Source: Methyloligella sp. GL2
GTDB lineage: Bacteria > Pseudomonadota > Alphaproteobacteria > Rhizobiales > Methyloligellaceae
DNA length: 64,000 nt
Direction of reading: 5' to 3'
Assembly (NCBI RefSeq): GCF_013341275.1
Contig: NZ_CP054476.1
Coordinates: 1,873,501-1,937,500, forward strand
The translations under genes and the position numbers were made by a program. Positions 18,332 to 26,304 of the stretch are shown here, piece by piece. The stretch's first letter is position 1. Every line of letters begins with the position of its first letter. The notes under the pieces were generated by a model. The model saw only the letters and a list, made by a program, of their open reading frames with translations, did not search any database and had not been told where the DNA came from.

Positions 18332-19537
18332 TCAGAAGGACAAGAACAGCTGGATGATGACGGCGTTCATCAGGTCCACGAAGAAGGCCGAGACAAGCGG
18401 CAAGACGATGAAAGCGAGCGGACTGGGACCATAATGCTTGGTCACTGCGCTCATATTGGCGATTGCTGTCGGCGTGGCGCCGAGGGTGAACCCTGCGAAG
18501 CCGGCCGACAGCACCGCCGCGAAATAATCCGCCCCCATGACCCGGTAGAAGATCAAGAGGACAAATGCGGCGGTCACGGCGACTTGCAGCGCTGTGGTCG
18601 TCAGCAGGACGCCGATGGAGTCGCCGAGAGTCCAAAGCTGGAGACTCATAAGCGACATCGCCAGAAAGACCGACAGGCTGAAATCGGAGACCAAGGCCAA
18701 GGCTGGCGTGCGGCAAGGCCAGTTGAGCTTCGGCAGAAGCGCGGTGCCGAGATTGGTGATGAGTATTCCGGCCAGCAGGCAGGGAACGAAGAGCGGCAGC
18801 ATGAGGCCGGCTTCGTCCAGCAGGTCCGAGGCGGCAAAGCCGATAATGATGGCGACGTGGACGACCAGCAGCGAGCGAATGACATCGACATAGTCGAAGT
18901 GATCGCTGCGTGGCTGCTCTGCGGTGACGATAAAGGCCGCTTCGTCCTTGGGGTCGGGCTTCAGCGCGTCCTTTTCGACGAGATATTTGGCGATCGGGCC
19001 GCCTAGAAAGCTCGCGGCGATGAGGCCCATGGTTGCCATCGCGACGCCAAGCTCCGAGGCGCCGGTTACACCGAATCTGTCGGCGACCGTCGGTCCCCAT
19101 GCGATTGCGGTGCCATGGCCGCCGATCAGGGAGGCGGTTCCCAACAGGATGCCGGCTTGGGCCGGCAAGCCCCAGAGTGCGGCTCCGAGGAGGCCGACCG
19201 TTTCCTGAAGCAGCATGAAGACGACGGTCAGCACCAGCAGCAGGACGAGCGGACGTCCGCCGCGCGCCAAGTCCGAGAGCCGGGCGTTCAGGCCAACGGT
19301 GGTGAAGAAGTAGACCAGCAGCACATCCCTGGCGCTCAGATCGAAGACCACTTCACGGGAGAACAGAGTGTGAAGCGCCCAGGTGATCAGGGCGATCGCG
19401 ATCCCCCCGCTGACTGGCTCAGGAATATTGTAGCTGCGCAGGAACGGGATCCGTTGCGTCAGATATTGGCCGACGAAGAAGACGACGAAGCCGATGGTCA
19501 AGGCGAGGAAAGCGCCGATTTGGGTCGTCTCGGTCAT
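18332..19537 (-). CDS. gltS: Sodium/glutamate symporter
   Basis: A 401-residue polytopic inner-membrane transporter of the ESS (GltS) family, which takes up glutamate with Na+. It begins with a hydrophobic segment (IGAFLALTIGFVVFFVGQYL), then the family motif around SYNIPEPVSGGIAIALI. The two reentrant-loop-like glycine-rich regions are visible as GTASLIGGHGTAIAWGP and SAGFAGFTLGATPTAIANM. The start at 19537 (MTETTQIGAF) follows family N-termini; an ATG at 19570 is also open. Neither has a strong ribosome site. No operon partner is evident. Confidence 0.92.
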   Translation of the reverse strand: MTETTQIGAFLALTIGFVVFFVGQYLTQRIPFLRSYNIPEPVSGGIAIALITWALHTLFSREVVFDLSARDVLLVYFFTTVGLNARLSDLARGGRPLVLLLVLTVVFMLLQETVGLLGAALWGLPAQAGILLGTASLIGGHGTAIAWGPTVADRFGVTGASELGVAMATMGLIAASFLGGPIAKYLVEKDALKPDPKDEAAFIVTAEQPRSDHFDYVDVIRSLLVVHVAIIIGFAASDLLDEAGLMLPLFVPCLLAGILITNLGTALLPKLNWPCRTPALALVSDFSLSVFLAMSLMSLQLWTLGDSIGVLLTTTALQVAVTAAFVLLIFYRVMGADYFAAVLSAGFAGFTLGATPTAIANMSAVTKHYGPSPLAFIVLPLVSAFFVDLMNAVIIQLFLSF

Positions 19538-19682
19538 GAGCTGTGCCCGCTTGCCATGAGGCTTGCGCATTCGGCATGCCGCCGTCCCGGCAACGTCCGA
19601 CTCGTGTCATGCCATCATGACCGATGGCGGGGATTTGGCCAGCGCAGAGGCAAAGCTTACGGAGAGATCGGCGTGAGGCGCG

Positions 19683-19757
19683 TGGTACCCCCTAGGGGAA
19701 TCGAACCCCTGTTTCCAGGTTGAAAACCTGGCGTCCTAACCGTTAGACGAAGGGGGC
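19683..19757 (-). tRNA. tRNA-Glu (TTC)
   Basis: A 75-nt cloverleaf on the minus strand. GCCCCCT pairs with AGGGGGT (G-T at the end). The anticodon stem-loop CCAGG-TTTTCAA-CCTGG gives TTC. The T-arm is AGGGGTTCGATTCCCCT, and A73 and CCA are encoded. Confidence 0.97.
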
Positions 19758-19886
19758 GTACCGTACGCGTATGGCCCGGCGGGCAAAGCGCCCGGAGCAC
19801 ATCAAGGCGCCTCATATAGAATCCTTGAGCGCGGGCCGCAAGATGGCAGACGGCTTTAGAGCCGGTCAATTTTACGCGGCGGCGCT

Positions 19887-21704
19887 TTAAAGGGCCGCTG
19901 CGTCCTCGATGGAAAGCTCCACCGTCTCCCGGCCCTGCCAGCGATTAAGGCGGAGGCTGCCGGCGAAATGCAGCGGTTTTCCTTGCGATGCAAGCAATAG
20001 CTCGCCGAGCGGCGTCTCGGCGGCGCGGAAGGCGCAGGCCTCCAGCCGGCTGCCGTCGGGTGCGGCAAGGCTGACCCGGACATGGCCGCTGCCGACGACG
20101 CGAAGCCGGGTGATTCTGTGGGCGGCGAAGGCGAATCGCGGTTTCGGCTGGCCCGGGCCATAAGGTCCTGCCCGGTCGAGCAGGTCTAAGAGCTCCGGCG
20201 TCGCGCCCGATGCGCTCAACGTGCCGTCGAGAGAAAGCCGGCGACGCTCCATTGCGGCGGCATAGCTTTCGGCGAAGCTCTGGTTCAGAGCGGCGTGCAA
20301 CGCCTCCAGCTTTTCTTGGCTTAAGCTGAAGCCCGCCGCCATGGCATGGCCGCCGCCCTTGGTCAGCACCTCGCTGTCGACCAGATCGCGGATGGCGCGG
20401 CCAAGATCGATGCCGGGAATGGAGCGGGCGGAGCCGGTGCCCTCCCCGTCGGCGCTCCAGGCGATAACCAGGGTCGGCCGCTCGAAGCGTTCGGTGATGC
20501 GGCTCGCCACCAGGCCGAGCAGGCCCTTGTGCCAATCCGCGGCCCCCAGCACCAGGCAGGCGGTGTCGGGCGTCTCGGCCACCGCCATCTCGGCGAGCTG
20601 GGCGGCCTCTTCCAGCATGCGGTCCTCGATAGCCTTGCGCTCGGTGTTGAGGGCTTCCAGCCGGTCGGCGAGGCCGCGCGCCTCGACATCATCGTCGGTG
20701 CAAAGCAGCTTGGCGCCGAGGCCGGAGAAGCCGGTGCGGCCGCCGGCATTGATGCGCGGGCCGAACACGAAGCCGAGCGTATAGGAGCTGGGCGCGGCTT
20801 CCAGGCGGGCGACATCGGCCAACGCGCGCAGGCCCGGCGTCTTCCGCTGCTGCATGATCTTGAGGCCCTGGGTAACGAAGGCGCGGTTGACGCCTTTCAG
20901 CGGCACCACATCGCAGACCGTGGCCAGGCCGACCAGATCGAGGAAGGACAGGAGATCGGGTTCGGCCAAGTCCTTATAGGCACCGCGGGCGCGGAGCTGG
21001 CGCAGCGTTGCGACGAGGAACAGGAACACCACACCGGCGGCGGCGAGATGGCCTTGGCCGGAAAGATCGTCCTCGCGGTTCGGGTTCACCACGGCATAGG
21101 CGTCCGGCAGCTCCTCGCCGGCCTGGTGATGATCCAGCACAAGCACTTCGGCGCCGGCGGCATTTGCCGCTTCGACGGCCGCATGGCTGCTGATGCCGCA
21201 ATCGACGGTGAGGATCAGCGAGGCGCCCTCCTCGGCCAAGCCGCGCATGGCCCCAGGCGACGGGCCATAGCCTTCGGTCAGCCGGTCGGGAATATAGGCG
21301 CTCGCGCTTTGGCCGTGATGGCGCAAGAATCGCTCGACCAGCGCCAGCGAGGCGGCGCCGTCGACGTCGTAATCGCCGAAAACCGCCATCGGCTCGCGGG
21401 CGAGGATGGCATCGGCGAAGCGGCTTGCCGCCTTGTCCATATCCTGTAGCGAGGAGGGATCGGGCAGCAGCGCACGCAAGGTGGGGTTGAGGAAATCGGC
21501 GACCATGGCCGGCTCGGTGCCGCGGGCGGCCAGCACCCGGCCCAAGATCTCCGGCACGCCGCCTTGCTGGGCGACGGCGAGCGCCAGGTATTCGCGCTCC
21601 GGGCCGAGTCGCTCCACCCAGCGCTTGCCCAGCACCGAGCGCGCGACGCCGAGCAGCGGCTCTGCTTCGTCGGCTGTCTCGCTGGCGCGTGGAAGTGCCG
21701 TCAC
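19887..21704 (-). CDS. recJ: Single-stranded-DNA-specific exonuclease RecJ
   Basis: A 605-residue DHH-family 5'-3' exonuclease used in recombination and repair. Motifs in order: VFGDYDVDGAAS (motif I/II aspartates), LTVDCGISS, VLVLDHHQAGEELP (DHH), the connecting helix, the GGGHAMAAGFSLS motif of the DHHA1 domain, and a C-terminal OB-fold. The start was set at the GTG at 21704 (MTALPRASETADEAEPLLG), preceded by AAGGGACGGGGG. A TTG at 21758 would add 18 basic residues and leave 9 nt after glpX. It is the last gene of the aminotransferase-hom-glpX-recJ string. Confidence 0.94.
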   Translation of the reverse strand: MTALPRASETADEAEPLLGVARSVLGKRWVERLGPEREYLALAVAQQGGVPEILGRVLAARGTEPAMVADFLNPTLRALLPDPSSLQDMDKAASRFADAILAREPMAVFGDYDVDGAASLALVERFLRHHGQSASAYIPDRLTEGYGPSPGAMRGLAEEGASLILTVDCGISSHAAVEAANAAGAEVLVLDHHQAGEELPDAYAVVNPNREDDLSGQGHLAAAGVVFLFLVATLRQLRARGAYKDLAEPDLLSFLDLVGLATVCDVVPLKGVNRAFVTQGLKIMQQRKTPGLRALADVARLEAAPSSYTLGFVFGPRINAGGRTGFSGLGAKLLCTDDDVEARGLADRLEALNTERKAIEDRMLEEAAQLAEMAVAETPDTACLVLGAADWHKGLLGLVASRITERFERPTLVIAWSADGEGTGSARSIPGIDLGRAIRDLVDSEVLTKGGGHAMAAGFSLSQEKLEALHAALNQSFAESYAAAMERRRLSLDGTLSASGATPELLDLLDRAGPYGPGQPKPRFAFAAHRITRLRVVGSGHVRVSLAAPDGSRLEACAFRAAETPLGELLLASQGKPLHFAGSLRLNRWQGRETVELSIEDAAAL

Positions 21705-21767
21705 GGCCCCCGTCCCTTTCGTCTGACGTGTGATTTTAACACCCCGTTGCCGGGGCAAACGCCGATT

Positions 21768-22781
21768 TTAGCCGATTCGGCCCGGATTTCCGGCTTCGGA
21801 GCCTTCCGCGTCCAGACGTTCGGTGCGGATCCAGCGGATGGTGTGGTTCAGCGCGCGCATCACCACGGTGTGGGTGGTGACGGTCTTGGAGGTGAAGCGC
21901 ACCCCTTCGATGAAGCTGCCGGAGGTGATGCCGGTGGCGGCGAAGCTGACATCGCCGGAGGCCATGTCGGAAAGCTCGTATTTGCGCTTCAGATCGGTGA
22001 TCTCGGCGGCGGCGGCCTTCTCGCGCTGCTCGTCGCTGGTGATGCACAGGCGCCCCTGCATCTGCCCGCCGATACAGGCGAGTGCGGCGGCGGCCAGCAC
22101 GCCCTCATGGGCGCCGCCCACCCCCATATAGACATCGATGCCGGTGGCGCGGGCGGCGGTGGTGTGGATCACGCCGGCAATGTCGCCATCGCCGATCAGG
22201 CGGATCGCGGCGCCGGTCTCGCGCACCTCTGCGACCAGCTTGGCGTGGCGGGGACGGTCGAGAATGCAGGCGGTGACGCCGGAGACGGGCACGCCTTTCG
22301 CCTCGGCGATACGTTCCAGATTCTCCTTCGGGGTGGCGTCGAGATCGACCACGCCCGGCTCGTAACCGGGGCCGACGGCGATCTTGTCCATATAGACGGA
22401 CGGGACCTTGAGCAGATGGCCGCGCTTGGCGACGGCCATCACCGACATGGCGTTGGGCAGCGCCTTGGCGCAGACGGTGGTGCCTTCCAGGGCATCGACG
22501 GCAATATCGATCTCCGAATTGCCGTTGTCGTCAGTGCCGACCTCCTGGCCGGTGAAAAGTTGGGGGCTCTCCCCTTCTTCACCCTCGCCGATAACGATCC
22601 CGCCCTTGGCCGGCAGGCGCTGCAGGGCGGCATAGGCGGCGAGCACGGCGGCCTTGTCGGCGGCGGCTTCGTCGCCCCGGCCGCGCCAGCGTGCGGCCGC
22701 AACGGCCGCCGCCTCGGTCACGCTTCCGATGTCGAGATTCACGGTGGCCCAGGACTCGGCCATGTTGGCACTCGGCAGCAT
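21768..22781 (-). CDS. glpX: Class II fructose-1,6-bisphosphatase
   Basis: A 337-residue Mg/Mn-dependent phosphatase of gluconeogenesis that converts fructose 1,6-bisphosphate to fructose 6-phosphate. Visible: VIGEGEEGESPQL, the metal-binding NSEIDIAVDALEGTT signature, IGDGDIAGVI and YMGVGGAHEGVLAAAAL, and the substrate-binding SGSFIEGVRF near the end. The length is typical. It lies between hom (58 bp upstream) and recJ, an order conserved in many Alphaproteobacteria. Confidence 0.96.
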   Translation of the reverse strand: MLPSANMAESWATVNLDIGSVTEAAAVAAARWRGRGDEAAADKAAVLAAYAALQRLPAKGGIVIGEGEEGESPQLFTGQEVGTDDNGNSEIDIAVDALEGTTVCAKALPNAMSVMAVAKRGHLLKVPSVYMDKIAVGPGYEPGVVDLDATPKENLERIAEAKGVPVSGVTACILDRPRHAKLVAEVRETGAAIRLIGDGDIAGVIHTTAARATGIDVYMGVGGAHEGVLAAAALACIGGQMQGRLCITSDEQREKAAAAEITDLKRKYELSDMASGDVSFAATGITSGSFIEGVRFTSKTVTTHTVVMRALNHTIRWIRTERLDAEGSEAGNPGRIG

Positions 22782-22839
22782 TGGCGGATCCTCCCAACGA
22801 TCCTTGTTATCGGCCCGATTCTTTTTTCTTATACGGGGA

Positions 22840-24162
22840 TTATAACCCTTCGATACGGATCATCTGCGGTTTGGTCACGATGTGACCGTCCTTTTCGATA
22901 TCCGTCAGGGCCGCGTTGACCGCCGCCTCATTGGTCTCGTGGGTGATCATGACAACGTCGATGGGGCCGGAGGTCTCTTCCTCCTCAATCCCCGGAATCT
23001 CGGTCTTGTTGCGGTGCTGGACGATGCTTTCCAGCGAAATATGCTGTTCGGCCATGCGGGTAGCGATGGCGGCGATGACGCCGATACGGTCGAACACCGT
23101 CAGGCGCAGGTAGTAGCTGCCCTCATGGCTGCCCATCTCGGCCTTCTTGAACGGCGCTAGGGCCGAGGTCGGCACTGCGAGCGGGGGCAGGATCTGGCCG
23201 CGGGCGATATCCACCAGATCGCCGACCACGGAGGATGCGGTGGGGCCGGCACCGGCGCCGGGGCCGCTCAGCATGACGCCTTCGATGAAGTCGCCCTCCA
23301 CCATGACGCAGTTTTGCGGTCCGTAATTCTCGGCGATCGGAGTGTGCTTGGCGACCATGGCCGGATGCACGCGCTGCTCGATGCCGCTTTCGGTGGCGAC
23401 AGCCACGCCGAGCAGCTTGAGGCGGTAGCCGAGCGTGTCGGCGGCCTCGATATCGGCCGGGGTGATGCGCTCGATCCCCTCGACATAGATCTGGTCGAAG
23501 GCGGTCTCCACGCCGAAAGCCAGGCTGGTCAGCAGAGCAAGCTTATGGGCGCTGTCGAAGCCGCCGATATCGAAGGTGGGATCGGCCTCGGCATAACCCT
23601 TGAGCTGGGCATCCTTCAGCGCGTCCTCGAAGGTGGCGCCCTCCTCCTGCATCAAGGTGAGGATGTAATTGCAGGTGCCGTTGAGGATGCCGTAGACGCG
23701 GGAGACGCGATTGCCCTGCAGGCTTTCGCGCATCACCTTGACCACGGGGATGCCGCCGGCGATGGCGGCCTCGTAATTCAGCGCCCGGCCATGCTCTTCG
23801 GCGAGTCTTGAAAGCGCGGTGCCGTGATGGGCGAGCAGCGCCTTATTGGCAGTGACGACATGCTTGCCGGCGATCAGGGCCGCTTCGACCGCCTCTTTCG
23901 GCGTGCCGTTCTCGCCGCCCATCAGCTCGACGAAGACGTCGATCTCGGGATCGGCGGCAAGCGCAACCGGATCGTCGACCCAGCGCAGGCCGGACATATC
24001 GGCATCGCGGGGCTTGGTCTTGTCGCGGGCGGTGACGGCGACGACGGAGATCGGCCGGCCGGCGCGCTCGGCGAGCAGGTCTTTATGGGCGGCAAGCAGG
24101 CGAAGCACGCCGCAGCCGACCGTGCCAAGGCCGGCAAGGCCCAATTTCAGCGTATCGGACAT
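22840..24162 (-). CDS. hom: Homoserine dehydrogenase
   Basis: A 440-residue NAD(P)-dependent enzyme that reduces aspartate semialdehyde to homoserine, the branch to threonine and methionine. Visible: the dinucleotide fold GLAGLGTVGCGVLRLL at the N-terminus, ANKALLAHHGTALS, the catalytic-domain motif GILNGTCNYILT and KGYAEADPTFDIGGFDSAHKLALL, and a C-terminal ACT domain (about 355-440; YYLRLTVFDRIGVIAAI) that normally mediates threonine feedback. It starts 9 nt after the aminotransferase stop. Confidence 0.97.
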   Translation of the reverse strand: MSDTLKLGLAGLGTVGCGVLRLLAAHKDLLAERAGRPISVVAVTARDKTKPRDADMSGLRWVDDPVALAADPEIDVFVELMGGENGTPKEAVEAALIAGKHVVTANKALLAHHGTALSRLAEEHGRALNYEAAIAGGIPVVKVMRESLQGNRVSRVYGILNGTCNYILTLMQEEGATFEDALKDAQLKGYAEADPTFDIGGFDSAHKLALLTSLAFGVETAFDQIYVEGIERITPADIEAADTLGYRLKLLGVAVATESGIEQRVHPAMVAKHTPIAENYGPQNCVMVEGDFIEGVMLSGPGAGAGPTASSVVGDLVDIARGQILPPLAVPTSALAPFKKAEMGSHEGSYYLRLTVFDRIGVIAAIATRMAEQHISLESIVQHRNKTEIPGIEEEETSGPIDVVMITHETNEAAVNAALTDIEKDGHIVTKPQMIRIEGL

Positions 24163-24171
24163 AAGAAGCGG

Positions 24172-25404
24172 CTAGCGTGCGCGGTTAGCGGTGGAAGTCA
24201 TGGGGACGACGTTATGCAGCGACTGCGCCGAGTCGGAAAGCAATTTCCGAATGTTGCGCGCAGCCTGACGAATGCGCTGCTCGTTCTCGACCAGCGCGAT
24301 GCGCACGTAGCCCTCGCCATATTCGCCGAAACCGACACCCGGCGAGACCGCGACACCGGCCTTCTCCAGCAGCAGCTTGGCGAATTCCAGCGAGCCGAGA
24401 TGAGCGAACATCTCCGGGATCGGCGCCCAGGCGAACATGGTTGCCGGCGGAGACGGGATTTCCCACCCGGCCCGGCCGATGGAATCGACGAGGCAGTCGC
24501 GGCGGCTCTTATAGACCTGCCGGATCTCGTCGACGCAGTCCTGCGGCCCGTTGAGCGCGGCGGTGGCGGCCACCTGGATCGGCGTGAAGGCGCCGTAATC
24601 GAGGTAGGATTTCACCCGGGTGAGCGCCTGGATCAGCCGTTCGTTGCCGACGGCAAAGCCCATGCGCCAGCCCGGCATGGAATAGGTCTTCGACAGGCTG
24701 GAGAACTCCACCGCAATATCCATGGCGCCGGGCACCTGGAGGATCGAGGGTGGCGGATCGCCTTCGAAATAGATCTCCGCATAGGCCAAGTCGGAGAGCA
24801 CGATCAGCTCGTGCTTCTTCGCATAGGCCACGATCTCCTTGTAGAAATCGAGATCGGCGACCAGCGCGGTCGGGTTGGACGGATAGTTCAGCACCAGGGC
24901 CGAGGGCTTGGGCACCGAATGGCGCATGGCCCGGTCTAGCGAGGTCATGAAGGCGGAATCGGTGGAGGCCGGCAGATGCCGGATCACGCCGCCCGACATG
25001 ATGAAGCCGAACTCGTGGATCGGATAGGTCGGGTTGGGCACAAGGATCACGTCGCCTGGCGCGGTGATGGCCTGCGCCATATTGGCGAAGCCTTCCTTGG
25101 AGCCGAGGCTGGCGACGATCTGGGTGTCGGGGTTCAGCTTCACCCCGAAGCGGCGCTCGTAATAGGCGGCCTGGGCCTTGCGCAGGCCCTGAATTCCCTT
25201 GGAGGCGGAGTAGCGGTTGGTGCGCGGGTTGCGCACCGTCTCCACCATCTTCTCGACGATGTGGGTCGGGGTCGGCATGTCCGGATTGCCCATGCCGAAA
25301 TCGATGATGTCCTCGCCATTGGCGCGGGCCTGGGCCTTGAGCTTGTTGACCTGCTCGAAGACGTAAGGCGGAAGCCGCTTGATCCTATGGAAATCGGTTG
25401 TCAT
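24172..25404 (-). CDS. LL-diaminopimelate aminotransferase-like / alanine transaminase
   Basis: A 410-residue class I/II PLP aminotransferase. Visible: FGMGNPDMPTPTHIVEKM, YSASKGIQGLRKA, VPNPTYPIHEF, LNYPSNPTA, LSDLAYAEIYF and the PLP lysine in SSLSKTYSMPGWRMG. This subfamily is often annotated LL-DAP aminotransferase, yet many alphaproteobacterial members behave as alanine or methionine transaminases (AlaC-like). Position directly before hom suggests a role in aspartate-family amino acid metabolism. The exact substrate cannot be decided here. Confidence 0.85.
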   Translation of the reverse strand: MTTDFHRIKRLPPYVFEQVNKLKAQARANGEDIIDFGMGNPDMPTPTHIVEKMVETVRNPRTNRYSASKGIQGLRKAQAAYYERRFGVKLNPDTQIVASLGSKEGFANMAQAITAPGDVILVPNPTYPIHEFGFIMSGGVIRHLPASTDSAFMTSLDRAMRHSVPKPSALVLNYPSNPTALVADLDFYKEIVAYAKKHELIVLSDLAYAEIYFEGDPPPSILQVPGAMDIAVEFSSLSKTYSMPGWRMGFAVGNERLIQALTRVKSYLDYGAFTPIQVAATAALNGPQDCVDEIRQVYKSRRDCLVDSIGRAGWEIPSPPATMFAWAPIPEMFAHLGSLEFAKLLLEKAGVAVSPGVGFGEYGEGYVRIALVENEQRIRQAARNIRKLLSDSAQSLHNVVPMTSTANRAR

Positions 25405-25501
25405 CGGTTTGTCCCTGACGCTGCTTAAGCATCATCAAAACGCTAATTGATTAAGTATCGCCTATTGAGCGCCAAGGGGCCAGCGGCGCAAGGGAAAAAG
25501 C

Positions 25502-25729
25502 TCAATTCTTGGCTTGAGCTTCGGCTTGCTTGGCCTCGTTTTGCAGGTCGGAGATCACGTCCTGCTGCTGATCCTTGGTCAGCGTGTCGTCATAGCTGCG
25601 GATCAGCTTGGAGATCGGCGGTGCGGTGGCGATGCCCTCCGAACAGCCGCTGACGGCGAGCGCTGCCGCGGCGAGAACGGCGAAGGGAACGAGTCGTGAT
25701 ACGGCCCGGCTTACCCGGCTGGAATGCAC
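25502..25729 (-). CDS. Small lipoprotein
   Basis: A 75-residue predicted lipoprotein of unknown function. It has basic residues at the N-terminus, a hydrophobic stretch (FAVLAAAALAV) and a lipobox VSGC, with the acylated cysteine at about residue 29. The mature part is short, charged and Gln/Asp/Ala-rich (TKDQQQDVISDLQNEAKQ), likely helical. The start is a GTG at 25729. It is a stand-alone gene upstream of the aminotransferase on the same strand, 97 bp away. Confidence 0.7.
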   Translation of the reverse strand: MHSSRVSRAVSRLVPFAVLAAAALAVSGCSEGIATAPPISKLIRSYDDTLTKDQQQDVISDLQNEAKQAEAQAKN

Positions 25730-25935
25730 GGCTATTTCCTTTTGGTTGAAAGGCAGCGCTTAAGCCTCATATCACGCGATGCTGCGCTGCGAAAGCGACA
25801 AGAGAACCCCCCGCGAGAACCGCATAAATGTGCCATCCGATTGGGGATAAAAAGCGGATTTTGGCGCGGCGTTTCGCCTCTCCCAGACGGCGAGGAACAT
25901 CTGCCTCTAGGACACAGTTTTTCTCAAGAGGTGCC

Positions 25936-25957
25936 GGCCGGCGGCGGCTCGCCGGCC
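25936..25957. repeat. GC-rich perfect hairpin before a small membrane-protein gene
   Basis: GGCCGGCG (25936-25943) pairs with CGCCGGCC (25950-25957) across a 6-nt loop. It lies 40 bp upstream of the small gene at 25997. No T-run follows, so it may be a leader structure rather than a terminator. Confidence 0.4.
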
Positions 25958-25996
25958 ATACAGTCCTTGTAGTCCGTGGTACGAAAGGAGATGGCG

Positions 25997-26167
25997 ATGA
26001 CGCGGCAAACCCGGCGCTCCCACGCGAAAAAGGACGGACGGACGATTTCTGCGCGGAATGCCCGGCAAGGCGAGATCATCCTGACGACGCCCTCGATGCG
26101 GGCGGTGTTTATCGCCGGACTGATTCTGGCACTGCTGGTCGCCCTCGCGGCGGGGCTCCTGACCTAA
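25997..26167 (+). CDS. Small single-pass membrane protein preceding phaC
   Basis: A 56-residue protein with a basic N-terminal half (MTRQTRRSHAKKDGRTISA) followed by RNARQGEIILTTPSMR and one TM segment (about 36-55). Similar short proteins carrying an ARQGxIxLxTPxxRAxF motif occur in many Rhizobiales, sometimes wrongly named ABC permeases; function unknown. The start is supported by AAAGGAG six bases before the ATG at 25997. An in-frame ATG at 25991 lies on the ribosome site and is unlikely. Confidence 0.75.
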   Translation: MTRQTRRSHAKKDGRTISARNARQGEIILTTPSMRAVFIAGLILALLVALAAGLLT

Positions 26168-26304
26168 CCGCCGATTTTTCCTGGAAAAAACGTCTGCAGC
26201 TCTGGACGATGCGTTTTTTCGTCCGCAGGCTGGAGTGGCAGTGGGTAATATTCCTATAGTCCAAGGCCGCTAAGAGTCGAATTCGGGTCTAGGGATGAAC
26301 GGTT

